A DNA stretch of 64,000 bases from Simmondsia chinensis (GCA_018398585.1 JAGTTD010000005.1:12203355-12267354), one strand, 5' to 3'. Numbered from the stretch's first letter, positions 22,079 through 33,725 are shown. Notes: generated by a model from the sequence alone, not told the origin. Made by a program: numbers and translations.

Positions 22079-22371
22079 AGATAACTACAAAAATAGCCCA
22101 TTCTAGAAGATGGTAGTAGTAACATCAAGACACTACCGCCCATCTATCCATACCGCCCCTTCACCATTACCGTCCCTCATCCATACTGCCCCTTCGCCCA
22201 TACCGCCCCCTCTACCCATACCGTCCCTCTATCAGCACCACCCTTCTCATCCAATAGCATCAATCTCAAGTACTTCCCACCCCTATAAATATGAGATAAA
22301 TAATAGAGCATAGGGCATAGAACTTGAGCTTAGTTCCTCCTCTTCGAACCCAATCAAAAAACCCTGAAACA
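22079..22371 (+). repeat. 5' LTR of the Tat-lineage element
   Basis: It starts AGATAAC where the 3' LTR has TGATAAC, so the terminal TG is mutated. The U3 at 22125-22240 consists of imperfect repeats of 'ccataccgYccc'. 'ctataaatatgag' near 22283 is the likely TATA box. Confidence 0.9.
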
Positions 22372-22585
22372 ATTGGCGCCGTCTGTGGAAAGGGCATTAA
22401 AGTTTTTCCCTATGTCAAACACTAGTCAATTCACCAACCCTAACTGAGGGAACCACCACCCAAATTATGTAACTTAAGAACAATTCGATCAGTTTTAGCA
22501 ACAAATACACCAACTTTTTACACAAACGCCTAACCATGATATAGAGTACATCCTGGAGCCAAGTCGGTTCACTGCTATAAGGGGG

Positions 22586-23302
22586 ATGTCACAACACACC
22601 CAAGCTCAGAGTCCTAACCGGACCACCGCGGCTACAGCAAATACTTATCAAAATCCTGCCAGGAGCAACAACAGAAGAACTCCCAGACTAGCCATGGGTT
22701 ACTCTTTACCCGGAACTCACCCACCGTTCACATCTCGGATCCTCTCAGCTTCAGCGGGAAAGGTAAAGATCCCAAATATCGATTTATTTAACGGTACTCA
22801 AGATCCAAAGGATTATTTAGCTGGGTTTATGGCTCGAATGTGTTTACAAGATGTGGGAAAGGACGTATGGTGTAAATGTTTTCCAGCCACTTTGAAGGGA
22901 GTGGCACAGAATTGGTTCGCGTCTCTCCCAAACTCATCCATGGACAGCTTTTCTAAACTCTCAGAATAGTTTGCACGCCATTTTGTTAGTAACAAAAGGA
23001 GAAGAAAGACAGCTGCGCATCTTCTTAAGTAGCCACAGCACGAAATCGAGCCCCTAAGAAGCTATGCACGATGATTTACGCGTGCCATGATTGATGTTGC
23101 AAACCTATCATGTGAAACGACTATTACTTCCTTGATCAATGGGTTGCAAAATTCCAGCTTCAAATTTGCACTTGCAAAAGGACTACCTTCAACAATTGAT
23201 GAACTGTGGCAGAAGGCTAACAAGTATATCTCGACGGAGGACGCTATGCAAGTAACTCCAAGACCTGAGGTGTCCAAGCGAAAGTGCTCCCAGAACCAAT
23301 AG
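22586..23302 (+). pseudogene. Tat-lineage gag, interrupted
   Basis: Starting at the ATG of 22586, the reading gives a Gln/Asn-rich N-terminus, then the gag core (KVKIPNIDLFNGTQDPKDYLA; CFPATLKGVAQNWFASLP). In-frame stops TAG 22967, TAG 23030 and TGA 23072 interrupt it. The frame then continues (TTITSLINGLQNSSFKFALA) to 23300. Two of the stops stand where related elements have Gln or Arg, consistent with C-to-T decay. Confidence 0.85.
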
Positions 23303-23439
23303 ACGATTCTAGGCCACCACAAAACAATGCCCGCCCGGCTAGGAGACCTGCGCCTGTCTTTAGACCCCAAAATCGGCAATAGATTCCTCAAACACGCCTG
23401 GAAGTAGAAACAACAGAGCCACCTGCAGGTTCTGAAGCT

Positions 23440-24380
23440 GTACCGCCTCAAGATGACAAAGCCAAATGGTGTTCCTACCATCAGACCCGTAATCATAACA
23501 AGGCAGAATGCCTCGCCTTGAAATACTGTTTAAAGGAAGCCAAGCACACAGCTCAATGGGAAGAATATGTGAATTTGAAAAGAATAAAAACAGGGAAGGC
23601 TCAGAATATTGAGGACGGAAGCAAAAATCCTGAGAATTCAGCACCAAAGGTAGTCGCTACCGTCATTGGAGGACATTACCTCTTCCCGTACAAGATGAAG
23701 ATAGAAGGAGAGAAAGAAGGGCCAAACATAGCACACGAAAAGCTGGGCTGCATAAGCTTCACCGAAGAGGATGCCCAAGGGATTGACGCATGTCAAGAAG
23801 ATCCTCTTGTTATTACCGCTGTTATCTACCGTCATACCGTGCAGAGAATAATTATTTATCAACGTAGCTCTGTAGATATACTCTTCCTGGAATGCTATGC
23901 TAGGATGGGAATGCCAATCAGTGCTTTGACCCCAGCACCATGCCCTGTTGTGGGATCCACAGGGACTCCTATCACACTGCGAGGTAAGACAACATTGACC
24001 ACAATTTCTCACAGCGATGAAGAGCAACGTGTCATGAAGATTGAATTCTTGGTCATAAGAACTCCCTCAGCCTATAACGTAATTCTAGGAAGACCCTCCT
24101 TAAACCGCCAAAAGCTGTGATCTCCACTTATCACTTGGTTATGAAATTCGAGGCGGACACCGGGAACATAATGATGGTTCGGGGAAGCCAAGGTTTGATC
24201 TATGAATATTATCATACCTTTCCCCGCTTAGCAATGACAGCTGCTGATTCAATTGAACCAGGACTATCTTTAAACCAACATCATGTCCCACCACTTCTTG
24301 AAAAAAAATATGAGTTAGAGCTGGGACATTACACTTACTTGCGTACATCACTACCCCAACACCTAAGAGAAGATTGGTGA
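23440..24380 (+). pseudogene. Tat-lineage gag C-terminus and aspartic protease region, inactivated
   Basis: After a frame change, WCSYHQTRNHNKAEC (about 23467-23512) is the zinc-finger-like motif of Tat gag. The protease region follows (GCISFTEEDAQGI; SSVDILFLECYARMG; SAYNVILGRPSLN). The catalytic triad normally read VDTGSS is IYQRSS here (about 23850-23870), so the protease cannot work. The open stretch ends at 24118, and the downstream linker (STYHLVMKFEADTGN) continues in a shifted frame to 24380. Confidence 0.8.
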
Positions 24381-25640
24381 ACTTTTAAGATAGTACCGCG
24401 ACGTTTTTGCATTCGCCACAGAAGACATGCCAGGAATATTGCTCGAAATAATCACTCATCAACTCAACGTACGGGCCAACAAAGCACTCGTTAAGCAACT
24501 AAGGCGTAGCTTTTGTACAGAATGAAATGAGGCTATCAAAATCGATGTGCAAAATCTGACCTGAGCAGGATTCATACGGGAGGTCTTGTACCCTAAATGG
24601 CTTGCTAATGTAGTGTTAGTGAAAAAGCCAAACGGAAGCTGGAGAATGTGTGTGGATTTTACAGAGCTCAATGAAGCTTGTCCAAAGGATTCATACCTGC
24701 TACCCAAGATACACAGACTGGTGGACTAACAGTAGGATGTGAGTTATTTAGTTTTATGGATGCATTTTCAGGATACCATCAGATTCAGATGCATCTACTT
24801 GATGAAGAAAAATCGGCTTTCATAACGGCGGGAGGCACATATTGTTATAAGGTAATGCCTTTCGGACTTATGAACACCGGGGCCACTTATCAATAGTTGG
24901 TCAACAAAGTCTTTGCTCCTCAAATTGGGCGCAACATGGAAGTGTATGTGGATGACGTGATAGTTAAGTCAAAACAAAAACCTGAGCACCTTTCTGATAT
25001 AAGGGAAGGCTTAGAAGCACTTTGAAAATACCACATGAAGCTGAACCCAGAAAAATGTTCGTTTGCCGTACCGGATAGCTAATTTCTAAGGTTTATCATA
25101 AGCTCTTGTGGAATCGAAGCAAATCCCAAGAAAGTAAAAGCCATCCTAGAAATGGGGTCTCCTCGTTCCTCGAAGGATGTCCAAAAATTAGCCGAATGTA
25201 TGGCTTCCCTTAGCTGATTCATCAGCCGTTCTTCAAAATATTACAGAAAAAGTAGTTATTCTACTCGAATGAAGAATGTGCACATGCCTTTGATCAGTTG
25301 AAACATCACTTAGCACATCTTCTCATCATTACCTCACCTGAACCAGGCGAGAGTCCGAGTATTTATTTAGCTGTTTTTGAAAGCACTACAAGTGCAGTGC
25401 TGGTAGCTGATCGCCAAAGCTAGCAACTTTCGGTATATTTTGTGAGTCAGACTCTCAAGGATCCAGAAAAAAAAGGTACCCTACAATTGAGAAAACCACT
25501 TTAGCCCGAGTTACAGCCGCATAGAAATTGAGACCTTATTTCCAATCTCATACCATAACCGTGCTCACTAACCTCCCACTTGGAAAGTTGCTCTCAAAGC
25601 TAGATTGTTGAGGATAGGAAGCTAGGATGGGCGGTGAAAC
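24380..25640 (+). pseudogene. Tat-lineage reverse transcriptase and RNase H, interrupted
   Basis: RT blocks appear in order: NVVLVKKPNGSWRMCVDFTELN, DAFSGYHQIQMHL, VMPFGLMNTGATYQ (then TAG at 24894), and the active site VYVDDVIVKS (24940-24969) with both Asp residues kept. Further stops fall near 25024, 25081 and 25217. The conventional RNase H follows (about 25370-25560: VYFVSQTLKDPE) in poor condition. Confidence 0.82.
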
Positions 25641-26167
25641 TCTCGGAACATGATATACCTTATCAACCTCGGAAAGCTATTAAGGCCCAAGCCTTAGCTG
25701 ACTTCCTGGTAGAATGTGACTTCAACTCCGAAACACTTGAGTCAGCCGCGTTCCATGAAGAAAAGCCCACTTGGAAGGTGTTTGTGGATGGATCTACAAA
25801 TCAGGAGGGCCACGATACAGGGATAGTGCTGTTGAACCCAGAAGGGAAATGCGCAGAGTACGCGGTAAGGCTGAATTTTGAGGCCACTAATAACGAAACC
25901 GAGTACGAAGCACTCTTGCTAGAACTGGATTTTGCCAAGGCCGCAAGAGCCAAATGTGTGGAGATCTTGAGTGATTCCGAGTTGGTAGTAAATCAGGTTA
26001 CCAGGAAATATGGGGCTAAAGAACCTCACTTAGCTCAGTACCTTGAGCTAGTCAAAATAAAGATCTCCGAGCTAGAAGGTTTTAGCATACAAGGAATATC
26101 TCGAGAAGACAATCGGCATGCGGATGAATTAAGCTGCCTAGCCCACACCAAGCACACGGTAGAATAG
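25634..26167 (+). pseudogene. Second (archaeal-type) RNase H of the Tat element
   Basis: An open reading frame of 177 codons contains WKVFVDGSTNQEGHDTG, NNETEYEALLLEL, SDSELVVNQV and EDNRHADELSCLA. Spaced this way, these supply the Asp-Glu-Asp-Asp set of RNase H. A second RNase H between RT/RNase H and integrase is the hallmark of the Tat lineage. This is the best-preserved pol domain of the element. The normal DALS/DELA end is DELS here. No start codon belongs to it, since it is part of the polyprotein. Confidence 0.88.
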
Positions 26168-26279
26168 CAAAAAGGGCATACACAAGTGGAAAAAGCTAAC
26201 GTCAAATATTTGAACAGGCACACACCCACAAACGTTATGCAGGTGCAGCATGAGGGTGGTTGGATGAGTCCAATCTTAG

Positions 26280-27461
26280 ACTTCATTCTTCATGGAAAAG
26301 AACCTACAGATAAAAACGAGGTGCGGAGGCCATGAAGGCAAGCAGTTCGTTTCATAATAATTGACCAACAACTCTACAAGAGGTCATTTACGCATCCGTT
26401 GTTGAAATGTTTGACCTCAGAAGAAGGAAATTATGTGCTAAGGGAAATTCATGAAGGCATTTGTAGGGTTCATATTGGAAGACGGAAGTTAGCAGGAATG
26501 GCATTAAGGGCCGGATACTTCTAGCCCACGATGAAAAAAGACGCGAACACCCTTGTGCAAAAATGTGACAAATGCCAAAGATTCGCACCGCTCATCCATA
26601 CCCTGGCAGTACCGTTACACCCCATTGTGGATCCAATACCCTTTGATCAATGGGGAATGGACATCTTGGGGCCGTTCCCATTAGCCAATGGGCAAAGAAA
26701 ATTTCTGATAGTAGCAATGGACTATTTCAGCAAATGGGTGGAAGCTGAAGAAGTAGCCAAAATCACAGGTAACGCCACTCCTCAGTTTTGTGGAAAAATA
26801 TTATCACCCGTTTTGGAATTCCTCAAGCCATTGTAACTGACAATGGGATGCAATTTGACTCACCACGATTCTGCAAGTATTGCCAAAATATGAAGATTGC
26901 TCTTCAATTTACATCTGTGGCTTACCCTCAAAGCAACGGACAAGCAGAAGCGAAAACAAGCAAATACTTAGTGGGCTCTGGTGAAGATTAGATGATGCCA
27001 AAGGAAGATGAGCAGACGAACTACCTAGCGTCATACGGGCCCACTGTACTATCTACCGGGTAGCCACATGAGAAACTTCGTTTATGATGACATATGGTGT
27101 TGAGGCTGTAATCCCGATAGAAGTAGGAGAGCCTAGCTACTGCGTACAATATTACTGTAACCCTGAGAATGAAAATCAACGAAGGCACTCCCTAGATTTA
27201 GTAGATGGGGTTCGGCAAGGCACCCTTCTTCGCATAGTAGCTCAAAAGCAACATATATCCCAAAATTACAACCAACATGTAAATCCGAGGAGTGTAGAAA
27301 TAGGAGACCTTGTCCTTCGCCAAGCAAGCGTCACTCAGCAAGGCATAGGAGCTGGTAAGGTCACATTAAACTGGGAAAGACCGTACCGGGTAGCCAAAAA
27401 ACTTGGAAATGGGAGTTATAAGTTGGAACAAGTCAACGATACCAAAATACCGCGAGCCTAG
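26280..27461 (+). pseudogene. Tat-lineage integrase, interrupted
   Basis: The zinc-binding part (REIHEGICRVHIG ... QKCDKCQRFA) precedes the catalytic core. The first Asp is in QWGMDILGPFP (26650), the second in VTDNGMQFDS (26836) and the Glu in SNGQAEAKTSK (26935). A frame change lies near 26790-26836, and a stop follows SGED at 26989. The C-terminal part (GDLVLRQAS; LNWERPYRVAKKLGNGSYKLE) is open from 27084 to 27461. Confidence 0.85.
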
Positions 27462-27469
27462 AACATAAA

Positions 27470-27917
27470 GAACCTTAAGAGGTGCTACATATAGCAAACC
27501 ACATCTTAGGGATGTAAATAAGAATGAAATGTTAAAGTATATTTACATGATATTAGGGTAAGGTAAGTTTCAAGCAAGTCATGTTGGACAATAGCGTGTG
27601 TAAATAGTTAAGTGAACTTTTTGTAATAAAGTCATATGCATTTTGTTATAAGCATTACCGCGTGAGTTGTGCAATATATATACATTGACTTGTCCAAAAA
27701 AAAAAAAAAGTGACTTGTGCAATGAGCAAAACAAAAGAGAAAGAAAAATGAACATTAAAAAGAAAGAGAGGAAAAAGTCTGTATGTATATTCATTGGTAT
27801 ACACTTTACACGGTAAAACAAATGGTGCCAAGAGACCCTTAAGAGCATAAAATGCTCGTAAAAAAAGGAGGGACGTGCACGTTTGTGGTCTTTTAACAAA
27901 AAAATACTAACGAACGG
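27470..27917. other. Spacer between pol and the antisense module
   Basis: No gene is visible. It contains a short poly-A run (27696-27709) and AT-rich sequence. It is the junction where + strand pol and the - strand module end tail to tail. Confidence 0.5.
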
Positions 27918-28526
27918 CTAAGATGGACCGCTCCCAGATGCCCCAGATCCTCCAGGCTCTCCTCTTAAATGGATGATATCCTGGTGGAACTGATTTGCTA
28001 CCCGTTGGAGGAGTTCGCAGCTAAGGCCAGAAATATGATGAACCAGGCGGCGAGTGGACCCTGAAAGACCCAAGGTGATGCCTTGCCAGTAAGAAGAGCT
28101 CGTCAAGTCGCAGGATTCACTGCTTGCTTTAAAGTGCGAAATGACCTCCGCAACGTCCTCCGCGGTCCTAGATATTTCTATTTGGTGATGCTCCACCTCA
28201 GTGCGGAGCTCAGCCTTGCTAGCCAACAAGTCTTATTTCAACCTCTGATTCTCCATAAGCAATCTGTGGGCCTTCACTGCCACCCTTTCCTTCTCTTCCC
28301 TTATTAACCTTGCCTCTGCTGCCATCTTCTCCTTCTCCTCCCTTGCCAACCTCTCCTCGGCCACCATTGCTTCCTTTTCTTCAGTCAAACGAAGCACAGT
28401 TCTGCTCTCTTCGGCCTTTTCTTCTCTTATTACCTTATTCTCCTCCTTCAATCGTGCTAGCTCTTGCATAGTCGTCTCCCATTCATGAAACCACCCCAAA
28501 GCCATCTCGGTGGACAAGGTGCTGAT

Positions 28527-28594
28527 CTGCAATCACAACAGGAACATATAAATTTGAAATAATATTAAATTCGGGTAACCAATAAGAAATGTAC
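28527..28594 (-). other. Intron-like gap in the antisense module
   Basis: The donor is GAAG|GTACATTT and the acceptor TGTGATTGCAG|ATCAGC. The gap is 68 bp. Joining gives ...TYALK-ISTLSTEMALG in one frame (phase 0). Confidence 0.65.
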
Positions 28595-29512
28595 CTTCAA
28601 AGCATAAGTGGCAACCGTGTCCCCAGTAACCATTTGAGGGTCTTCTGAAGGGAGAGCAGCTAAGCTAGCGCGTTGAACAGCACTAACGCCTTCATGAGGA
28701 GAATAGGAGCCTGAACCTCTAAATTGGGGAGCCTTGCCCGAAGGAATCTCACCTACCGCAGACAGGCTGCCTTGCGAAGGAAGGGGCAGTGGCACAGAAG
28801 AAAGACCGAAAGGATCTTCGGAGGTTGACAAGTCAATATGGAAAGGAGAAGGGAACCTACCCACGCCTCCTTCAAAAGATGGTCCCTGCATTAATACCGG
28901 GGCCCCCAAGAAGAGTTCACTCCCCAAAGAGACCCAGATAGGCGGTAATGCCTCCATAGGAGAAGGGGTTCCCTTTGAAGAAACCACCGGCAAGGGTGGA
29001 AGCGTTCCCTCTTATCTCGGTACCCCCAGGAGGAGCCTCCACCTCCTCGCTGGGCGGCTGAATCTCTGGTGGCACACCCGGTACTATAACAGGGGCCGGG
29101 GCCGGTTCTTCCCTAATTGTTTCAGATAAAGGAGTTGGGGCCTCAGGCGTAGTTTCTGATTCCTCCTCAATCAAAGTCTCAACTACCGCCGCTTCCCCCA
29201 GCTGGGACACGGCTTGCGGAACAGCCCCCTCCGGGTGTGGCATGGAAGCGCTAATTCTTTATTCACTAGGTACCTCCAGCATATTTTTCGGAGAAGGAGA
29301 TTCCGCAGAACTATCACTAGCAGCCCGGGCTTTGCTGGCAACCTTCTTCGACCGTGTAACCTTTTTAGGAGGCTCCTCCCCATTCCCGGCTATGGCCCTC
29401 TTCCCTTTTGCTGTGGTCTTCCTAACCCCAGCTTTGGTCCTTTTCTCTTTTTTCCTTAAGTCCTCATGATAGGCCTCGGTAAGCCCCGCAATGTCCACCT
29501 GAGCCTCTTGTC

Positions 29513-29604
29513 CTGGGAAGAAAAGGGAAAATAACCAAGATAGAGATTAATGAAATAAGTTCAAAGTAAAGAAAATTTCCTTTATCTTTGAAGAAACCAC
29601 TCAC
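29513..29604 (-). other. Intron-like gap in the antisense module
   Basis: The donor is G|GTGAGTGG and the acceptor follows a pyrimidine-rich run, CTTCCCAG|GACAAG. At 92 bp it has the size of a small plant intron. Joining the flanks gives ...LISG-QEAQVDIAGL in one frame (phase 1). Confidence 0.65.
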
Positions 29605-30435
29605 CACTAATTAGCCAGGCACACAAGCCTGCCTTAACCAACACTTTCTCTTGTGATAGCACCTCCTTGGTGGCTAGCTACTGTGAGTCCAAATCCCTTT
29701 CGAAATACTGAACCACCTCTTTGTCAAGAGAAGATAGTTTGTCTTCCGAAGGGATACTGCACTTGTTCAGTGCAATCCAATAAAACGGGAATATTAAGAG
29801 GCAGTGGAGGCCTCACCCAAACAAACTTATTTTGCTATAAATTTAGTTTGGAAGGGTTAAGCTCCACAAACTTAACCCCTGGCTTGTCCTCAAAGGTAAC
29901 TACCCCCCTGAGCTGCTTAGCCCTAAAAAGATAATCAAAACTACTTGTGGAAGGAGTTAGACTCGCCACAAAACAAGTGAGCAAATAACCATAAATGTCA
30001 CGAAAACCATTGGGGCTAATCTGACTAGGCCATAGAGAATATTGCCTAAGGACCCACTCCAGAATACTCGGTAAAGGAAATCGCAGGCAGGCCTCTAAAG
30101 AATTTATGGTAACAGAACAGATTCCAGGAGAGCGAGGGTACGATATGTTGTCGTTCTCCCCCGAGCCCATAATTTCATACTCGTTTGGAAAATAATATTT
30201 CTCATGAAATCGTTTTACCCCCTCCGTTGTGGCCACCAAGGACACAAGTGACCCCAAAGGAAGAGCTGAAGCCGCCTCAGGAAACTGAGCGCGTACAGCT
30301 ATTTCATTAGGGGAACTTAAAGAGGGAGGATCTAGCTGAGATAACGGCTCCACCTCTACTCCCTCTTCAGAGGATGCCTGTCAAGTTCGACCTTGGTGTC
30401 CACCACCCTTGTGCGCACGCTTTGGAGCCATTTCA

Positions 30436-30488
30436 CTAGAAGAAAAAGGGAAAAGAAACAAGAAAGAAGACTAGAAAGGGAATCTTAC
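30436..30488 (-). other. Possible short intron upstream of the antisense start
   Basis: The donor is GTAAGATT and the acceptor TTTTTCTTCTAG, just five bases before the ATG at 30431. It is only 53 bp, short for a plant intron, and the upstream frame shows a TAG beside the donor, so this one is uncertain. A similar GTAAGG...TTTTTTAG pair lies at about 30824-30780. Confidence 0.4.
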
Positions 30489-30619
30489 CCTAAAAAACAT
30501 TAGATGGCTCAGCAAGGTCCCCTTTCAGTGAGACAGGGACGTTCATCTCTGACACTGAGGAGGCACTCTCGGAACCAGGCCAACAAGAAGAGGAAGAAAC
30601 CGTCTCGTTAGGAAGCGCC

Positions 30620-30650
30620 CACCCCCCCCCCCCCCCCTCTCTCTCTCTCC
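30620..30650. repeat. Poly-C plus (TC)n microsatellite
   Basis: About 17 consecutive C are followed by tctctctctctc. It lies inside the antisense module's upstream exon and shifts its frame (poly-Gly reading). Confidence 0.9.
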
Positions 30651-31087
30651 TCAGGACACAAAAGAGGAAAACCGGCCAAGTATTCCATAAAGTCTACCAC
30701 AAGCTGAGCCTCTTTGTAAGGATCCTCCATGGGAACCTCAGGTTCCTCCATGGAAGCCCTAACGAAGCTAGATGGATCTAAAAAATGAAGAAAAGAGAAC
30801 CCAAACAAAATAAAAGCAAACCTTACTTTAGCTGAAAATATATGAAAGCAAGTGATTACATTAAAATCAAGTCAAAAACGAGGAGGAAAGAAGAGAAAGT
30901 GAAGAAATCTGCGAGAGAGAGGAGAATCGCGCAAAAGAGAAGGGGAAGAATTGGTTTAGGGCTTTTCACAAACGGCCAAGGGTCTCAAAGGCCTAAGAAA
31001 GGGGAAGGGCAGATGTGGCAAGGGGGGAGCTACACGTGGCACTCTGCATCGTAATGTGTGACTTCAATTAACGCAACCCTGGACGCC

Positions 31088-32352
31088 GGGGGATGGCGAC
31101 TGTTTTACTCCAATTGAAATGGGAGCACGAAGTACTCAAGCACGGTAAACTTTCACCTAACGTGAGACCCCACAGTTATTAATGTCTCCATTGAACACCG
31201 GGGGCTGGCGATTGTTTTGCTCCAAATGAAATGGGAGCATGAAGTACTCGGGAGTGGTAAACTTTCACCTAAAGTGAGAGACCGCGGTTATCTTTGTCCC
31301 CATCTAACACTAGGGGCTGGCGGTTGTTTTTGCTCCAAATGAAATGGTAGCACGAAGTACTTGGGCACGGTATACTTTCACCTAACATGAGAGCCTGCGG
31401 TTATTTATGTCCCCATCTAACACGGGGGGCTGGCGGTTGTTTTGCTTCAAATGAAATGGGACCATGAAGCACTCGAGCGCGATAAACTTTCACCTAACAT
31501 GAAAGTGCGCGATTATCTGTGTCCCCATCTAACACCGGGGGCTGGCAATTGTTTTGCTCCAAATGAAATGGGAGCACGAAGTACTCGAGCGCGATAAACT
31601 TTCTCCTAACATGAAAGCCCGCGGTTATTTATATCCTCTCTAACAGTGGTGGTTGGCGGTTGTTTTTGCTCCAAATGAAATGGGAGCACGAAATACTCGG
31701 GCACGGTAAACTTTCACCTAATGTGAGAGCCCGGGATTATTTATGTTCCCATCTAACACCAGAGGCTGGCAGTTGTTTTGCTTCAAATGAAATGGGAGCA
31801 CAAAGTACTTGGGTGTGGTAAACTTTCACCTAACATGAGAACCCACGGTTATCTATGTCCCCATCTAACAGCGGGGGTTAGCGGTTGTTTTTTCTCCAAA
31901 TGAAATGGGAGCACAAAATACTTAGGCGCAGTAAACTTTCACCTAACATGAGAGCCCGCTGTTATTTATGTCCCCATCTAACACTGGGGGCTGGCGGTTG
32001 GTTTGCTCCTAATGAAATGGAAGCACGAAGTACTCGGGTGCGGTAAACTTTCCCTTAACTTGAGAGCCCGCGGTTATCTGTGTCCCCATTTAACACCGGG
32101 GGCTAGCGGTTATTTTGTTCCAATTAAAATGGGAGCATGAAGTACTCGAGCGCGGTAAACTTTCACCTAACGTGAGAGCTTGCAGTTATTTATGTCCCCA
32201 TATAACACCAGGGGTTGGCGGTTATTTTGCTCCAATTGAAATGGGAGCACGAAGTACTTGGGCATGGTAAACTGTCACCTAACGTGAGAGTCCACTGTTA
32301 TTTATGTCCCTTCTAACACGAAGGGTTGGTGGTTGTTTTGCTCTAAGCGAAA
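31088..32352. repeat. 112-bp tandem repeat array, about 11-12 units
   Basis: Each unit contains ggggctggcggttg, then caaatgaaatgggagcacga, aagtactcgggc, gtaaactttcacctaac, gagagcccgcggttat and tgtccccatctaacac. Unit starts (ggggctgg or variant) fall near 31088, 31200, 31313, 31426, 31538, 31649, 31762, 31874, 31987, 32099, 32211 and 32323, a period of 111-113 bp. The last unit is partial. It lies between the antisense module and the F-box remnant in the element's 3' region. Confidence 0.95.
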
Positions 32353-32549
32353 TGGGCGAGACAGCATAATGGCCAAAATAGAATAAGGGCACATGTTTAC
32401 GCAAATTTGTTTGGCATTAAATACATAAACAAACAGCATAAAGGGTAGCCTTACAAAAAATTAACCTACAAAGCGGGGCAGTTAATTACAATCATAGCAA
32501 AAACCCTCAAAAGCATTTACATCCCGAAGATAATAATACACAAAAAGAT

Positions 32550-33725
32550 CATTAAAATAATAAAAATCTACCCAAAAAGAGCATAAGGCACCAAGGGATC
32601 ATCTCTACAGCGGAACAAGGATCCAGAATATGAAAATAGCTGAGTCCGGAAATCACCCCCATAGTGCCCAAAAAAAGATATACAACCGCGAAGGTCGCCA
32701 CAAAGAGCACACCGAAACACCTAATTGTGAGCGGTAAATGCCAAGTACTCTCGGGATACCGCGAAGCTAGTAGTGACCGGATCCCATCTACCACCGGACC
32801 AGGGCAGTCAGATGTATAACCGATACCGCCTCACCCAGGAGGAAGGGTCCTCCACATCGGACAAATACCAAATTGTAAACACAGGACTTTGGAGAGTGAT
32901 TAGACACAAAATAGGCGAATCCGTTGATACATGCCACCACTTAGAAATTTTAGCATCCCGGCAATGGGTCAGATCATCACAAACTGTGTCTGGGAAGATC
33001 ATTCTGCGTGAAAGTCTCATCCTAATATCCCAACAAACTAAGGGCGGTTGTGAGTACCCTCTAGGTAGTAACCCCAATTAGACAAAAAAAAAAAAAAAAA
33101 AGTTCCCTATTTATGCAAACATGATCTATAAATGGAATATTTTGGGGACCCACATCAAAGGTTTCCTAAAAATTCCATTCACCTTCCCAAAAGTATACTT
33201 GATACTCACTGGGCCAAGGGCCATAGTAAGGATGGCTCAAATCCATCACCATAAGAAAAAAAATAAAACCCAAAATGCGGAGCGGTATCAAAACACGCAA
33301 AAACTAAGTTTAGAGGAGATTCTAGGTAACTCACTGAAATATCCTCAGGTAACGCCACTAACTAGCTTATATGTAAAGCGAGATTACAAACAAACAATTG
33401 TGAAAGATTGTAGTCCTGGCATAATACCAAACCGCCTTGAACGCCAATAGCATGAACGATATCGGTTAACGCCTCAAGCACTTCAGGCGGTATAATAGGA
33501 GAAAAGTCTCCCGAAGATGAAAACACCTCCAGGTTATCACGAGAAAAATCACTTTCTGGTTGCAAGAAAAACCCTTCCACACAATGACTAAGAGTATTAA
33601 AAGATTGTTTTTCAATAAAGTCATAATCTGAAAGTAAACCAAAAAAACTCAGAAGATGCACAAGAAAATCTTAAAAGCGACTTGGCTGGAAGCCTAGACA
33701 TGATTTCACGAATAACATCCTCCAT
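32550..33725 (-). pseudogene. F-box/F-box-associated gene remnant captured in the Tat element
   Basis: From the ATG at 33725 the - strand reads EDVIREIMSRLPAKSLLRFSC, an F-box start (LPxxxIxEILxRLPxKSLLRF). After a frame change in a T run near 33635 come FFGLLSDYDFIEKQ (FI in the usual place) and GGLVLCQDYNLSQLFVCNLA (the GLxC...CNP block). The 33360-33110 stretch reads YLESPLNLVFACFD and SEYQVYFWEGEWN. The 33077-32808 stretch reads MIFPDTVCDDL, STDSPILCLITL and WVRRYRLYI, matching the order of F-box-associated domains. A poly-A/T run at 33080-33098 interrupts it. At least three frame changes make it non-functional. Its best relatives would be F-box proteins of the At5g07610 type (inference). 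Confidence 0.72.

Larger units (their letters stand above)
27918..30834 (-). pseudogene. Antisense, intron-containing gene-like module of the Tat element
   Basis: The - strand carries a chain of ORFs joined by GT...AG gaps. An upstream exon (about 30780-30490, MEEPEVPMEDPYKEAQL) leads to the start MAPKRAHKGGGH at 30431. The 30353-29835 stretch (EACLRFPLPSILEWVLRQYSLWPSQISPNGFRDIYGYL) resembles the plant 'putative gypsy type transposon' domain (Pfam PF04195, from memory). Then come a Lys-rich segment (29512-29259), a Pro/Glu-rich segment and a coiled coil (28526-28233, LARLKEENKVIREEKAEE), ending SGSGPS at 27918. Removing gaps 29604-29513 and 28594-28527 keeps the frame open across both. Stops near 30384, 29835, 29681 and 28230 show decay. 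Tat elements are known for extra antisense ORFs here. Confidence 0.72.

Noticed and set aside
28734..29129. 131-aa + strand ORF in the Tat 3' region
   Set aside because: It is the complement of the Pro/Glu-rich part of the antisense module, which has spliced, in-frame neighbours; the + reading has no context.
31088..32352. CRISPR-like array
   Set aside because: The whole 112-bp period is repeated with no variable spacers, and it lies in a plant retrotransposon.
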